From: Anaerobiospirillum thomasii
Lineage (GTDB): Bacteria > Pseudomonadota > Gammaproteobacteria > Enterobacterales > Succinivibrionaceae
Length of the DNA stretch: 64,000 nt
Assembly: GCF_900445255.1 (NCBI RefSeq)
Contig: NZ_UAPU01000007.1
Coordinates: 884,001-948,000, forward strand
Direction of reading: 5' to 3'
Shown here: one piece after another, positions 16,609-25,276 of the stretch
How positions within the stretch are numbered: the stretch's first letter is position 1
Layout of the letters: each line of letters starts with the position of its first letter
Program-made: the position numbers and the translations under genes
The notes under the pieces: generated by a model
The model's input: only the letters and a program-made list of their open reading frames with translations
What the model was told of the DNA's origin: nothing
Database searches by the model: none

Positions 16609-17736
16609 ATGTACGTACATATTAGACAGTCCGGCAACAGTAAATATGTCTATATAGTTGAAGCCTATCGTAATAAAAAGACAGGCAAGATTCAGCATCG
16701 CACCGTTGAAAGAGTGGGTCGCTACGATATCCTTTTACAAAAGGATCCTGATTTTCTCTCAAAACTTAAAGCTGACGCCAAAAATCGCACCAAAATTCAA
16801 AAAAAGGAAAAAGCCAAAATCAGTGTCAATGAAATGCTCAATGATGAGAGCATATCATCTAAAATTGATATTGATACTGTATACAACGGCTTTCCGCAGT
16901 ACAATTATGCCAATATTGTCTTACGCATAATCTTCAAAGATATATTCAAACTGCAGTACAGAATCAATTATCTGCAGCAGAGTCATTACAGTGATACTGT
17001 AGATGAAGACGCCCCTCAGTGTTTTGATGTCTTCTTTCACCGAATTCTTGAAAAAGCTTTAGGCAAATATATAAACAAATCTGACAGATATCTGTATTTT
17101 CTGTGTGATACCTACTCACCTTATGAGGATTTGAAGGCCTACAGAAAATATGAAAAAATGCTTACTGAAATAAATGACGATGTTTATTTCTATATCTTTA
17201 ATAAAATGGCCAAAAAAGCCAATCTGCCTTGGCTACAGTTTCTGCCCCTCTCCCTTGATGAGCGCTTTTTAAATGATCTTGATATAAGTATCTCGCACTC
17301 TGAGAATACAGGCAGTATCAACTTTGATATGATAAAAGAGCTTATTCAGAGAAAGCAGAGCAATTATCAGCTCAGAATGCTCATGGTGCTTGAGAGTATC
17401 ATAGCCAAGGCCATGCTTGAGATTATAAAGCGCCGTCTTAAAGAGCGGCTTGATCTTGATGTTGAAATTGATGACATTCAGGACGCTTTAGGTCATGCCC
17501 TTCTCACTCCGCTTATCGATCCGGAAAATGCCGATAAGATAATGTATATAAAGCATGCCTGTCCTTATATGGGCCTTATCAACAATATTTTAAGAGTTTT
17601 TGAACTTACACCGCTGCAGAATTTTCAGAACAGATCAACACTGTTGCGTAATCTTAAAATGCGCTACAGCTCCGATGTTGAAATTCTAGGTCAGATGGTA
17701 TTTAATACCTATCTGTACAAAAATGCTATTGTTTAA
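16609..17736 (+). CDS. Transposase-derived protein lacking the DDE catalytic core
   Basis: The first 45 residues (MYVHIRQSGNSKYVYIVEAYR, then TGKIQHRTVERVGRYD) look like the N-terminus of IS1634/IS4-type transposases. The last ~135 residues (LMVLESIIAKAMLEIIKRRLKER onward) resemble the C-terminal helical part, as in the intact transposase near 62-64 kb. The middle catalytic fold is missing: none of the motifs around the three acidic residues is present. The 375-codon frame has no stop or frameshift, and its last 14 bases overlap the start of the lgt-like gene, suggesting translational coupling. It could be a domesticated DNA-binding protein or a deletion derivative that has not yet decayed. 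No terminal inverted repeats were found beside it. Confidence 0.55.
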   Translation: MYVHIRQSGNSKYVYIVEAYRNKKTGKIQHRTVERVGRYDILLQKDPDFLSKLKADAKNRTKIQKKEKAKISVNEMLNDESISSKIDIDTVYNGFPQYNYANIVLRIIFKDIFKLQYRINYLQQSHYSDTVDEDAPQCFDVFFHRILEKALGKYINKSDRYLYFLCDTYSPYEDLKAYRKYEKMLTEINDDVYFYIFNKMAKKANLPWLQFLPLSLDERFLNDLDISISHSENTGSINFDMIKELIQRKQSNYQLRMLMVLESIIAKAMLEIIKRRLKERLDLDVEIDDIQDALGHALLTPLIDPENADKIMYIKHACPYMGLINNILRVFELTPLQNFQNRSTLLRNLKMRYSSDVEILGQMVFNTYLYKNAIV

Positions 17737-18259
17737 TGCCCTGTCAGTATATGGTCTTATCTATGCTGCAGGCTTTATAGTATTTGCTCTTGTAAAACAT
17801 CCTTTTTTGCAGGCAGGATCTCTTGCCTACCGTTTTTTTATAGCCCTATATACTGCTATTGCTGTAATTGTAGGTGGCAGGCTCTTTTATGCCCTTATCT
17901 ATGAGCCTGTATACTATATAAACAACCCTGTTGAGATTTTAGAGCTCTACAAAGGGGGCATGTCTTTTCATGGTGCCTTGGTTTTGTGTATAGTCATGAT
18001 CTATGTGCTAGATCGCGAAGCTTTTTTAAAAAATCTTGACCGCTCCGCCTTAACTGCCATGTTGCTGCTTCCTGCAGGACGTGTGGTTAATTTTTTAAAC
18101 GGCGAGCTTTATGGCAGGCCCAGCTCTCTGCCTTTTGCCTTTATCTTTGAAGGTGGCGGCGAGATTCCACGCCACCCTTCACAGCTGTATGAGGCCATAG
18201 CCGAAGGCCCTCTTATAGCCCTTGTTATCTTCATACTCTACAGAATGGGAGTAGAGTAG
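17723..18259 (+). pseudogene. 3'-truncated prolipoprotein diacylglyceryl transferase homolog (Lgt)
   Basis: The 178 residues contain the Lgt core: GMSFHGAL (the histidine equivalent to His103), GRVVNFLNGELYGRP (active-site Arg, Asn, Glu and Gly) and PRHPSQLYEAIAEGP, with four or five membrane helices. Intact Lgt has 260-290 residues; the last two helices and the RxxxExFR region are missing. Homology ends at codon 176, exactly where the group II intron begins, and the last two codons plus the stop come from intron sequence. Lgt is essential, so another copy must exist elsewhere (inference). There is no Shine-Dalgarno sequence; the start lies inside the upstream transposase-like ORF. Confidence 0.72.
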
Positions 18260-20105
18260 GGGGATAGGCTTTAGGCCCTTTCGCCCCTCTCGTCAAACCC
18301 ACCGTGCCACTTCATAGCAGTGGGCTTTCCCATTAAACAAAATACTGATCTTGTACTGTATATCCCTCTACAAGGTCAGCGACACACTGCCATCCAAGCT
18401 CCCTATGTAGGAGCTTGTTTGTCAGTATATAATTAGAGTGCTTCGCCTTTGCCCATTTGCCTAGGTGGGAGAAAGCTACCATACGACAGCGCTCCTCTTG
18501 TTTACCTTTAGTGTACCCGAGCAGGTTCTTGTAGCATGTGTAGTTCCTTTTCCATGCCACAATGAGTATCTGACATATTCTCCTTCTTATCCATTGCTCT
18601 TCGGTTTTCATAGTGGACTTACTAATGCAAGGTTTAAAGTACTGATACCAGCCTCTCAAAAAGGTATTGTAAGTGTTGCGTGTCTTCTCGATTCCTTTGG
18701 GGCACCTCCTAGTGAGGATAGTCCGCATCTTTTCCACGAATTTCTTTCTGCTCTTCTTGTGAAGCACAGTGGTCCATCCGTCTTTTGTATTGCGAAATTC
18801 AAAGCCTAGGAATTTTGTGTCATAACCAAGCTTTCCAACGCTAGTTTTATCCAGGTTTGCTTTTAGGAAGAGTTTCTTCTCTATGAACCTAGTTGTGCTT
18901 TCTAGTATTCTCCTAGCAGCCCTCTCGCTCTTGGCAAACAACATGCAGTCATCAGCATATCTTACAAATTTGACGCCCCTCTTTTCAAGCTCTTGGTCGA
19001 GTTCGTTTAGGAGGATGTTTGCACAGACCGGTGAGAAATTGTTGCCCAGGTGGAGTCCGACTTTGTTCTTGATTGCTTTGTTTCCGTCTATTATTTTCAC
19101 CCTCAGATAGCGGTGAATTAGCGATATTACCCTTCCGTCCTTTATCTCGTTGGATAGGACCTGCAATAGTTTACTGTGATTTACTGTATCAAAGAACTTT
19201 GCCAAATCCATGTCTACACATAGATGTAGCCTTCATTGGCGTATTGGAGAACTCTGTTTACTGCACCGTGACATCCACGCCCCGGCCTAAAGCCAAAGCT
19301 ACTGTCCGAGAATTTCGGGTCATATAGCTCTATGAGCTTATTTGCTATGGCGTTTTGCACAGTACGATCAACAGTCGTTGATATGCCTAGTGGGCGTTTT
19401 TCCCCATTGTCTTTAGGTATGTACACCCTTTTTATTGGTGACGGCTTGAACGAGCCATCCTCTATGGACTTTGAGACAATGTATGGATGGTCGTAAAACC
19501 ATTTAACAAGATCTTGGCATTTGACCCCGTCTATACCTGCTGATCCTTTATTTCTGATTACAGCTTTACAGGCATTCAGCATGTTCTCATACGAAAAGTA
19601 TTTGCTCTAAAGTTACCATGTCCTTCTGCTACTTTGTTGCTATATCCCTGCCTAGCTAGTCTCCACCAGCTTATCTTGCCATTACTAAGGCTACTTCCGC
19701 TTCGTGGTGTCCGTGTTTTCAGATTTCAACTAGATTGGGTTCTACTTCATTTGACATATTTGATGCTTTAGCCCTTCGTCGATACTCACGACATACTATG
19801 GCCTCATACAACTTCTCCATGGCTTTCACCATACAGACCTCCAAGGGTAAGCTATATCTTCCTTTAACTTATCACCGCAGGATATACACCAAAATTTACG
19901 GCAGAATTTAGGCTACTTCTTGTATTGCAAAATCACCTACGAATTGATGCCTGATCTGATTTTTATTCGTCAGCTCGTTGAGTTATGCTAGCCCGCTCCC
20001 TCCGACCAACACCTCACGGTGTCCGTCTAGCGTTCGGCTTTGACCTTGTCTCTGCTACCGGTCTAGGGACTTTCACCCATTGGAAAGTGTGCATGCCTCG
20101 CGCAC
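18251..20105 (-). mobile_element. Group II intron (1,855 bp) with reverse transcriptase
   Basis: On the minus strand the element starts with GTGCG (20105-20101), the group II 5' consensus, and ends ...CTAC (AY consensus) at 18251. About 500 bases of domains I-III lie upstream of the reverse transcriptase gene. Domain V is recognisable after the RT stop at about 18327-18296: AGCCCAC pairs with GTGGGTT around an inner UGCUA / UGGCA hairpin. Domain VI follows, with an unpaired A seven bases before the 3' end as branch point. The flanks differ in origin: lgt on the 3' side, a SpoIIE phosphatase gene on the 5' side. The RT is frameshifted, so mobility would need an RT from another copy. Confidence 0.82.
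18333..19582 (-). pseudogene. Group II intron reverse transcriptase/maturase (frameshifted)
   Basis: The product belongs to the LtrA-type retron/group II RT family: KNKGSAGIDGVKC (domain 0/1), PKDNGEKRPLGI, FGFRPGRGCHGAV, then DMDLAKFFDTVNH, the catalytic RYADD box and a maturase (GIIM) region with NTYNTFLRGWYQYFK. The frame is broken near 19212: the upstream half ends EGYIYV and a stop, while the downstream half resumes DMDLAKFF. One missing G in GTG(G)TAGAC restores the expected YVVDMDLAKFF. No HNH endonuclease domain follows. Sequencing error is possible; otherwise the enzyme is dead. Confidence 0.85.
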
Positions 20106-20765
20106 AATACAGCAGATCTGATATCTGCAGCCTATCTTATTCCAGCAAAAGAAGTTGGCGGCGACTTTTTTGACGCCTTTGCCCTGGGTGATGACAAATA
20201 CATCTTTACTGTAGGCGATGTCTCTGACAAAGGCATACCTGCTGCCTTATTCATGTCTATGACCATGACCACTCTGCGTCTGTCTCTGCGTCAGGGATTG
20301 CCTCTTGAGGAGGTTATGTATCACATCAACAACACCCTGGCTGAGCGTAATCCCAACATGATGTTTGTAACTTTATTTGTGGTCAAGGTTGATGCGAGAT
20401 CACGTCACTGCGAGGCTGCAAATGCAGGTCACTGTTTCCCTATTGTCTACAACAATGACACATTATATGAGCTCGATACTGTCTCAGGTCCTGCCATTGG
20501 CGCCATTGAAGATGTGCATTATGAAAAATACAGCTTTGATTTAAAATCAGGTGATAGCTTTATTATCTATTCAGACGGCATCTCAGAGGCGCAGAACAGC
20601 AAAGCAGAGTTTTTCAGTGTCGAGCATATTCTAAAAACAGTCAGAGAACATGAAAAGCTCATGCCTCAGGATATGCTAGATGCCATCAATAAGGAGATTG
20701 ATTCATTCCGCGGCACTGCCTATCAGTCAGATGATATTACAGCCTTATGCTTTAAACTAAAATAG
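20106..20765 (+). pseudogene. SpoIIE/RsbU-type PP2C phosphatase, 5' end missing
   Basis: Reading from the intron edge, the frame gives ADLISAAYLIPAKEVGGDFFD, then VGDVSDKGIPAALFMSM, NAGHCFPIVYNN, YSDGISEAQN and QSDDITALCFKLK. These are the metal-binding motifs of SpoIIE-family serine phosphatases, which dephosphorylate anti-anti-sigma factors or similar partners. About 219 residues remain; sensor and linker sequence normally precede PAKEVGGDF. The break coincides with the 5' end of the group II intron. The frame is continuous with the lgt fragment across the intron (both break at a codon boundary). An internal ATG at 20253 exists but would omit the first metal-binding motif. Confidence 0.8.
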
Positions 20766-20767
20766 CT

Positions 20768-20801
20768 CTGCCCCAAAGCCTTATAAAAGGCTTTGGAGCA
20801 G
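20768..20801. terminator. Hairpin between the phosphatase fragment and eptA
   Basis: A long stem (CTGC-CCAAAGCCTT / AAGGCTTTGG-GCAG, loop ATAA) lies between two convergent genes. Neither side has a good T-run, so termination may be partial. Confidence 0.6.
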
Positions 20802-20810
20802 TTTATATCT

Positions 20811-22451
20811 TTAATTGTGCTCTCTGCAAAGCTCAAGGGCATCAAGATCTGTTTTGTATATACCAGTCTGCACCTGCATAAGACCAAGCAGAGTGTGGAA
20901 CAGATTGTCATGAGAGAGTTCCTGATCCTTTGACTTATCCTTAAGGCACTTTAAATCAATATGCATATCAGATGCTGTCTGCTCTGGCATCCAGATCTGC
21001 ATAGGAATATGAGTCTGATATTTAGGTGCTATCATATATGGAGTACCATGTAAAAACAGACCGTTTTCACCTAATGACTCGCCATGATCAGAGATATATA
21101 AAAGCACAGGATCATATCTGTCCATGTGCTGTTCAAGAACCTTAGTGATTAATGAATATAAAACATAGTCTGTATATAAAATGGTATTGTCATAGGCGTT
21201 TTTCACCTCATCAAGCGAGCAGTTTTCAACATCAGCCCTGTTGCAGTCTGGAGTAAATTTCTTAAAGTGCTCTGGATATCTTTCATAATATTTAGGGCCA
21301 TGTGAACCTATAAAATGAAAGACAGCTACAGTATCCTCAGTGACCCTGGAGGCAAGATCCTGAGCATGTTTTATAAAGATTTCATCCTTGCAGTAGCCGT
21401 TTGCACACAGCTCCTTGCTCTCATCCTTCTTTATCTCGATGGTTTTGACATTTTTACATACGCCTTTGCAGCCACCGTTGTTTTCAAACCAGGTGACATC
21501 AATACCGGCTTTTTGCATAATATCTAAAACATTGTCACGATAACGTACAGTACTGTCATCAAAGTTCTCTCTTTGCATATCAGAAAACATGCATGGTACA
21601 GATTTGGCTGTGGTTGTAGCACAGGAGCTTACATCTGCATAGGTGATTACATCTTTTTGCTGTGTATAGGCATTGGTATCACGTGCATAGCCAAGAGCCC
21701 CATAATTTTCAGCTCTGGCTGTCTCGCCTACCACCACAAATAAAAGCTTTGGCTTGTCAAAGCTTGAGACCACCTTGGCATCATCACCTAAGGAGACATA
21801 CTCAATCTTCTCAGGAAAATATGTATTGTTTATATATTTGGTGCTCGCCACCATATAGGAAAAAGGCAGAATCTCTTTTAACAGGATCTTATTGTTACGG
21901 CCGATAAAAGAGTAGATCTGAAAGTTGGGCAGCACAATGGCCACAGCGACAACGCCAAGCACAATCACAGCCGCAATACGCTGCAGCATGTTTTTTATAA
22001 TGGATGTGCCATAATTTATTTTAAGTCTAAAGATGAAAATGGCAGGCAGCAGACCTAAAAGGATAAAATACAGGGCAGCTGATACTGAAATATATGCTGT
22101 GGCTTCAGCTGAATCAGTCTCAAAAATATTGACCATCATGTCATTGTCAAAGATCACACCATAGTTTACAGCAGCATAGGTGGCAAGAGATGTGACAAGA
22201 CACAGTATGATAAGAACAGGCTTTAGTATCAGTCTGTAGGAGAAAGCAGCCACAAAGATCAAAGTTATTAATGATAAGATGGCAAATGGAGTCAGAGCTT
22301 TAAACGCTGTGGTTAAATTATCATTGCTCTGATAGATAGAGCTTACATGCGTCCAGAACTGTATATTATAGACAGTTGCAAAGATAATACCCGCACAAAG
22401 AGCAATAAACAGATAGTGACGGGTCAAACCTTTTAGTTTTCTTGCTACCAT
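20811..22451 (-). CDS. eptA: Phosphoethanolamine transferase, EptA type (copy 1)
   Basis: EptA enzymes sit in the inner membrane and move phosphoethanolamine from phosphatidylethanolamine to lipid A, lowering its negative charge and its affinity for cationic peptides such as polymyxin. The protein has five N-terminal membrane helices (to about residue 200) and a periplasmic sulfatase-like domain. The nucleophile threonine is in VVGETARAENYGALGY; metal-binding segments are IGSHGPKYYERYP and ISDHGESLGENGLFLHG; paired cysteines fit the family disulfides. The ATG at 22451 has AAAGGA 7 bases upstream and fits the family start better than an upstream start at 22514. A close paralog follows upstream in the same direction. 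Confidence 0.9.
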   Translation of the reverse strand: MVARKLKGLTRHYLFIALCAGIIFATVYNIQFWTHVSSIYQSNDNLTTAFKALTPFAILSLITLIFVAAFSYRLILKPVLIILCLVTSLATYAAVNYGVIFDNDMMVNIFETDSAEATAYISVSAALYFILLGLLPAIFIFRLKINYGTSIIKNMLQRIAAVIVLGVVAVAIVLPNFQIYSFIGRNNKILLKEILPFSYMVASTKYINNTYFPEKIEYVSLGDDAKVVSSFDKPKLLFVVVGETARAENYGALGYARDTNAYTQQKDVITYADVSSCATTTAKSVPCMFSDMQRENFDDSTVRYRDNVLDIMQKAGIDVTWFENNGGCKGVCKNVKTIEIKKDESKELCANGYCKDEIFIKHAQDLASRVTEDTVAVFHFIGSHGPKYYERYPEHFKKFTPDCNRADVENCSLDEVKNAYDNTILYTDYVLYSLITKVLEQHMDRYDPVLLYISDHGESLGENGLFLHGTPYMIAPKYQTHIPMQIWMPEQTASDMHIDLKCLKDKSKDQELSHDNLFHTLLGLMQVQTGIYKTDLDALELCREHN

Positions 22452-22814
22452 TAATTTATCCTTTGTAAACTTAATGTCTGACTGACATGACTGCCGCATC
22501 GAGCATATACTCAAATAAGGCTCATAGCTTTATGCTGCTATACATTTATGATGTACATACTGCATATAACTATGACTTTATCCAAGACAGATAGCCGCAA
22601 AAGCTTAGCTATTTAAAAAACAGACTTTAAAATCAAGGGTAATTATATAACAGACAGAGCTATAAAGGTAATTATATAACAGACAGAGCTATAAATATGT
22701 ATTGCCATGTCTGTAAAATGACAAAACAGGCTGTTTTATATGACTTATACTGCCTTTTGCACAAAGCTGTAAAACAGGCCTTAGACTATGTTAAAAGTCC
22801 TGTTGTAACAAAAG
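22452..22814. other. Spacer between the two eptA genes
   Basis: The 363-bp spacer has no gene. It contains the 29-bp tandem duplication at 22638-22695 and A+T-rich sequence that must hold the copy 1 promoter. No clear PmrA-type operator was recognised. Confidence 0.45.
22638..22695. repeat. Perfect tandem duplication of 29 bp
   Basis: The unit, starting GGTAATTATATAACAGACAG and ending AGCTATAAA, occurs twice without a gap or mismatch (22638-22666 and 22667-22695), upstream of eptA copy 1. A perfect copy implies a recent slippage event. Confidence 0.95.
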
Positions 22815-24449
22815 CTAGCCCCGGCACATCTTCATGACATCAAGATCTGAGTTGTACACTTCTGTCTGTACCTGCAGTAGCCCCAGCACTGTATGAAAGA
22901 GATTGTCATGGGAAAGATCTCTGCCTGCTGTATTTTCTCTTAAGCACTTAACATCAAGACTCAGGTCAGAAGCTGTCTGCTGAGGCATCCAGATCTGCAT
23001 TGGAATAGTTGTCTGATACTCAGGTGCTATCATATAAGGTGTGCCGTGTAAAAACAGACCGTTTTCACCTAATGACTCGCCATGATCTGATATGTACAAA
23101 AGCAGAGGATCATATTTATCTATATTCTTTTCAAGAACCTCATGGATAAGAGAGTATAAAACATAGTCAGTGTATAAAACTGTATTGTCATAGGCATTTT
23201 TAACTTCCTCTAAAGAACAGTTTTCCACATCGGCTCTGTTGCAGTCAGGAGTAAATTTCTTAAAGCTCTTTGGATATCTTTCATAATATTTAGGACCGTG
23301 TGAGCCTATAAGATGAAAAACTACAACTGTATCCTTGTGTACATTTTGTGTAATATCCTGGGCATATTTTAAAAATACCTCATCCTTGCAGGTCCCATTT
23401 GTGCACAGCTCCCTGCTCTCGTCAGCCTGTATCTCAATGGTCTTGATATTTTTGCACACGCCCTTGCATCCACCGTCATTTTCATACCAGGTTACATCAA
23501 TACCTGCCTTTTTTATAACATCAAGCAGATTGTCACGATACTGAGCCTGAACATCATCAAAGCTCTCACGCTTTAAATCAGAGAACATGCATGGTACAGA
23601 TTTAGCTGTGGCAGTGGCGCAGGATTTAACATCTGCAAAGCTAATGACATGCTCTTTTTGTGTATACACATTGGTATTACGCTCATAGCCCAGAGAACCA
23701 AAGTTCTGCGCTCTTGCAGTCTCGCCAACCACAAAGAACATAAGCTTTGGCCTGTCAGAGCTTGAGAGTACCCTGGCATCGTCACCAAGACTTACATATT
23801 CCATCTTTTGAGGAAAATAAGTGTTCTTTACGTATTTGGTGCTGGCAATAATATAGGAAAAAGGCTGTATCTCTTTTATAAGTATCTTGTTGTTACGGCC
23901 TATAAATGAGTAAAGCTGATAATTTGGCAGCACTATTGACAAAGCAAGTACTGACAGCACTGCAAGAGTACCTATGCGCAGAGCCATATTTTTTAAAACT
24001 GACTGACCGTAATTTATCTTAAGTCTGTAGATAAAAATAGCAGGCAGCAGACCTAAAAAGATAAAATACAGCACAGCAGATAATGAAAAATATGATGAGG
24101 CCTCAGAGACATTAGTCTGAAAAATATTGGCTATCATGTCTGTATCAAAGATTACGCCGTAATTAACAGCAGCAAAGGTAACCATTGAATTGACAAGACA
24201 TAAAATAATAAGTGCAGGTTTTAGCACGTATCTGTAGGAAAAAAGTGTAATAAAGGCTATAGCTACAAGAGAGCTTATAGCCACAGGGGTTAAAAGTTTA
24301 AAGAGCAGACTTAGATTGTCACTGTCAGTGTAGATCTGATTTACATGCATCCAGAACTGCGCATTATAGACCGTGGCAAAGGCAATAGCCGCCGCAACAG
24401 CAATAAACAGATAGTTACGGCTCATAGCTTTAAAATTGATAAAAGACAT
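22815..24449 (-). CDS. eptA: Phosphoethanolamine transferase, EptA type (copy 2)
   Basis: This 544-residue protein has the same build as the downstream copy: five membrane helices, nucleophile segment VVGETARAQNFGSLGYERN, metal sites IGSHGPKYYERYP and ISDHGESLGENGLFLHG, and the conserved cysteine pairs. The two proteins agree at most positions of the catalytic domain, while the membrane part has drifted more, so they are tandem paralogs rather than a fresh duplication. AAGGAT 7 bases before the ATG is a good ribosome site. The two genes are separated by 363 bp, so they may be regulated differently. Whether both modify lipid A, or one acts on core sugar or another acceptor, cannot be told from sequence. 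Confidence 0.9.
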   Translation of the reverse strand: MSFINFKAMSRNYLFIAVAAAIAFATVYNAQFWMHVNQIYTDSDNLSLLFKLLTPVAISSLVAIAFITLFSYRYVLKPALIILCLVNSMVTFAAVNYGVIFDTDMIANIFQTNVSEASSYFSLSAVLYFIFLGLLPAIFIYRLKINYGQSVLKNMALRIGTLAVLSVLALSIVLPNYQLYSFIGRNNKILIKEIQPFSYIIASTKYVKNTYFPQKMEYVSLGDDARVLSSSDRPKLMFFVVGETARAQNFGSLGYERNTNVYTQKEHVISFADVKSCATATAKSVPCMFSDLKRESFDDVQAQYRDNLLDVIKKAGIDVTWYENDGGCKGVCKNIKTIEIQADESRELCTNGTCKDEVFLKYAQDITQNVHKDTVVVFHLIGSHGPKYYERYPKSFKKFTPDCNRADVENCSLEEVKNAYDNTVLYTDYVLYSLIHEVLEKNIDKYDPLLLYISDHGESLGENGLFLHGTPYMIAPEYQTTIPMQIWMPQQTASDLSLDVKCLRENTAGRDLSHDNLFHTVLGLLQVQTEVYNSDLDVMKMCRG

Positions 24450-24601
24450 TTGTATATCCTTATTTTTTAATTTTAAAGTATGACTGAACCCTTAGTCTAA
24501 AAGTTCCTAAGTCTGTGCTATTTTTTGTCTTGTTGATATTTTTTAGCTAATCATATGTTTTTAAAATGCTGATATTGCGATGTTTATAAAGAAGATGCCT
24601 A

Positions 24602-25222
24602 TCAGTTAAAAAATGAAAGCAATCCCATACCCAAAAGCACAAGGCCTGACACGCGTGTCATGATAATGCCAAAGTTTCTGCCAAGGCGACCTAAAAGCTT
24701 CATAGCTATAAAAGCATAGATGATATACCAGATAAGAGCTATAAAGGCATAGGTAGCGCCTAAAAGCACATATGGCAGCAGATCATCAAGGTGTGCTGTA
24801 TCTATAAACTGTGGGTAAAAAGTAACTATAAAGATAGTGATTTTAGGATTGAGAGCATCACCTAAAAAGCCGGCTGCAAAGGCGCGGGAGGCTTTGACAG
24901 ATGGCAGATTATCTTCTGCCTGAATACGTCTTACACTGTCATACAGAGCGCGTATACCAAGATAGATAAGATAGGCTGCACCTGCATATTTAACAATATT
25001 AAAGACATAGGGCATGGCCGTAAAAATGGCCACAAGGCCAAGTCCTGCAAGTGTTGACTGCCAGAGCACCCCCAGAGCTATGCCAAAGGCTGCAGCAATG
25101 CCGGCGCTTCTGCCTCCTGCTACGACCATACGTGTAGCAACAGCAGTATCAATACCTGGGGTTAAAGACATAAGCGTAGACGATACGACAAATGTCTTAT
25201 AAAAAATTATGCCAGAGAGCAT
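24602..25222 (-). CDS. LysE/RhtB family amino-acid exporter
   Basis: This family exports amino acids such as lysine, threonine or homoserine lactone across the inner membrane by proton exchange. The 206 residues contain six hydrophobic segments and the N-terminal signature SLTPGIDTAVATRMVVAGGRSAGIAAAFGI (shown in part: TPGID, GGRSAG), plus YLIYLGIRALYDS near residue 85. It lies 54 bases after the amino-acid ABC permease gene on the same strand and may be cotranscribed. The substrate cannot be predicted. Confidence 0.82.
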   Translation of the reverse strand: MLSGIIFYKTFVVSSTLMSLTPGIDTAVATRMVVAGGRSAGIAAAFGIALGVLWQSTLAGLGLVAIFTAMPYVFNIVKYAGAAYLIYLGIRALYDSVRRIQAEDNLPSVKASRAFAAGFLGDALNPKITIFIVTFYPQFIDTAHLDDLLPYVLLGATYAFIALIWYIIYAFIAMKLLGRLGRNFGIIMTRVSGLVLLGMGLLSFFN

Positions 25223-25276
25223 GATCCGTCTTTAATCCTGCAGCATCCTGTGCCGCCCTACTCTTATGCGCTCTTG

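Noticed and set aside
17723-18259. Functional short Lgt enzyme
   Set aside because: The catalytic core is there, but the two C-terminal helices and the late conserved arginine are missing, and the frame ends in intron sequence.
19985-20173. Short open frames on the plus strand inside the intron
   Set aside because: They lie antisense to the conserved ribozyme domains, have no homology and no ribosome sites.
16000-20800. A prophage or integrative element
   Set aside because: No integrase, phage structural gene or attachment-site repeat is seen; the patch is explained by an intron, a transposase relic and gene fragments.
22638-22695. CRISPR array
   Set aside because: There are only two units, directly adjacent with no spacers.
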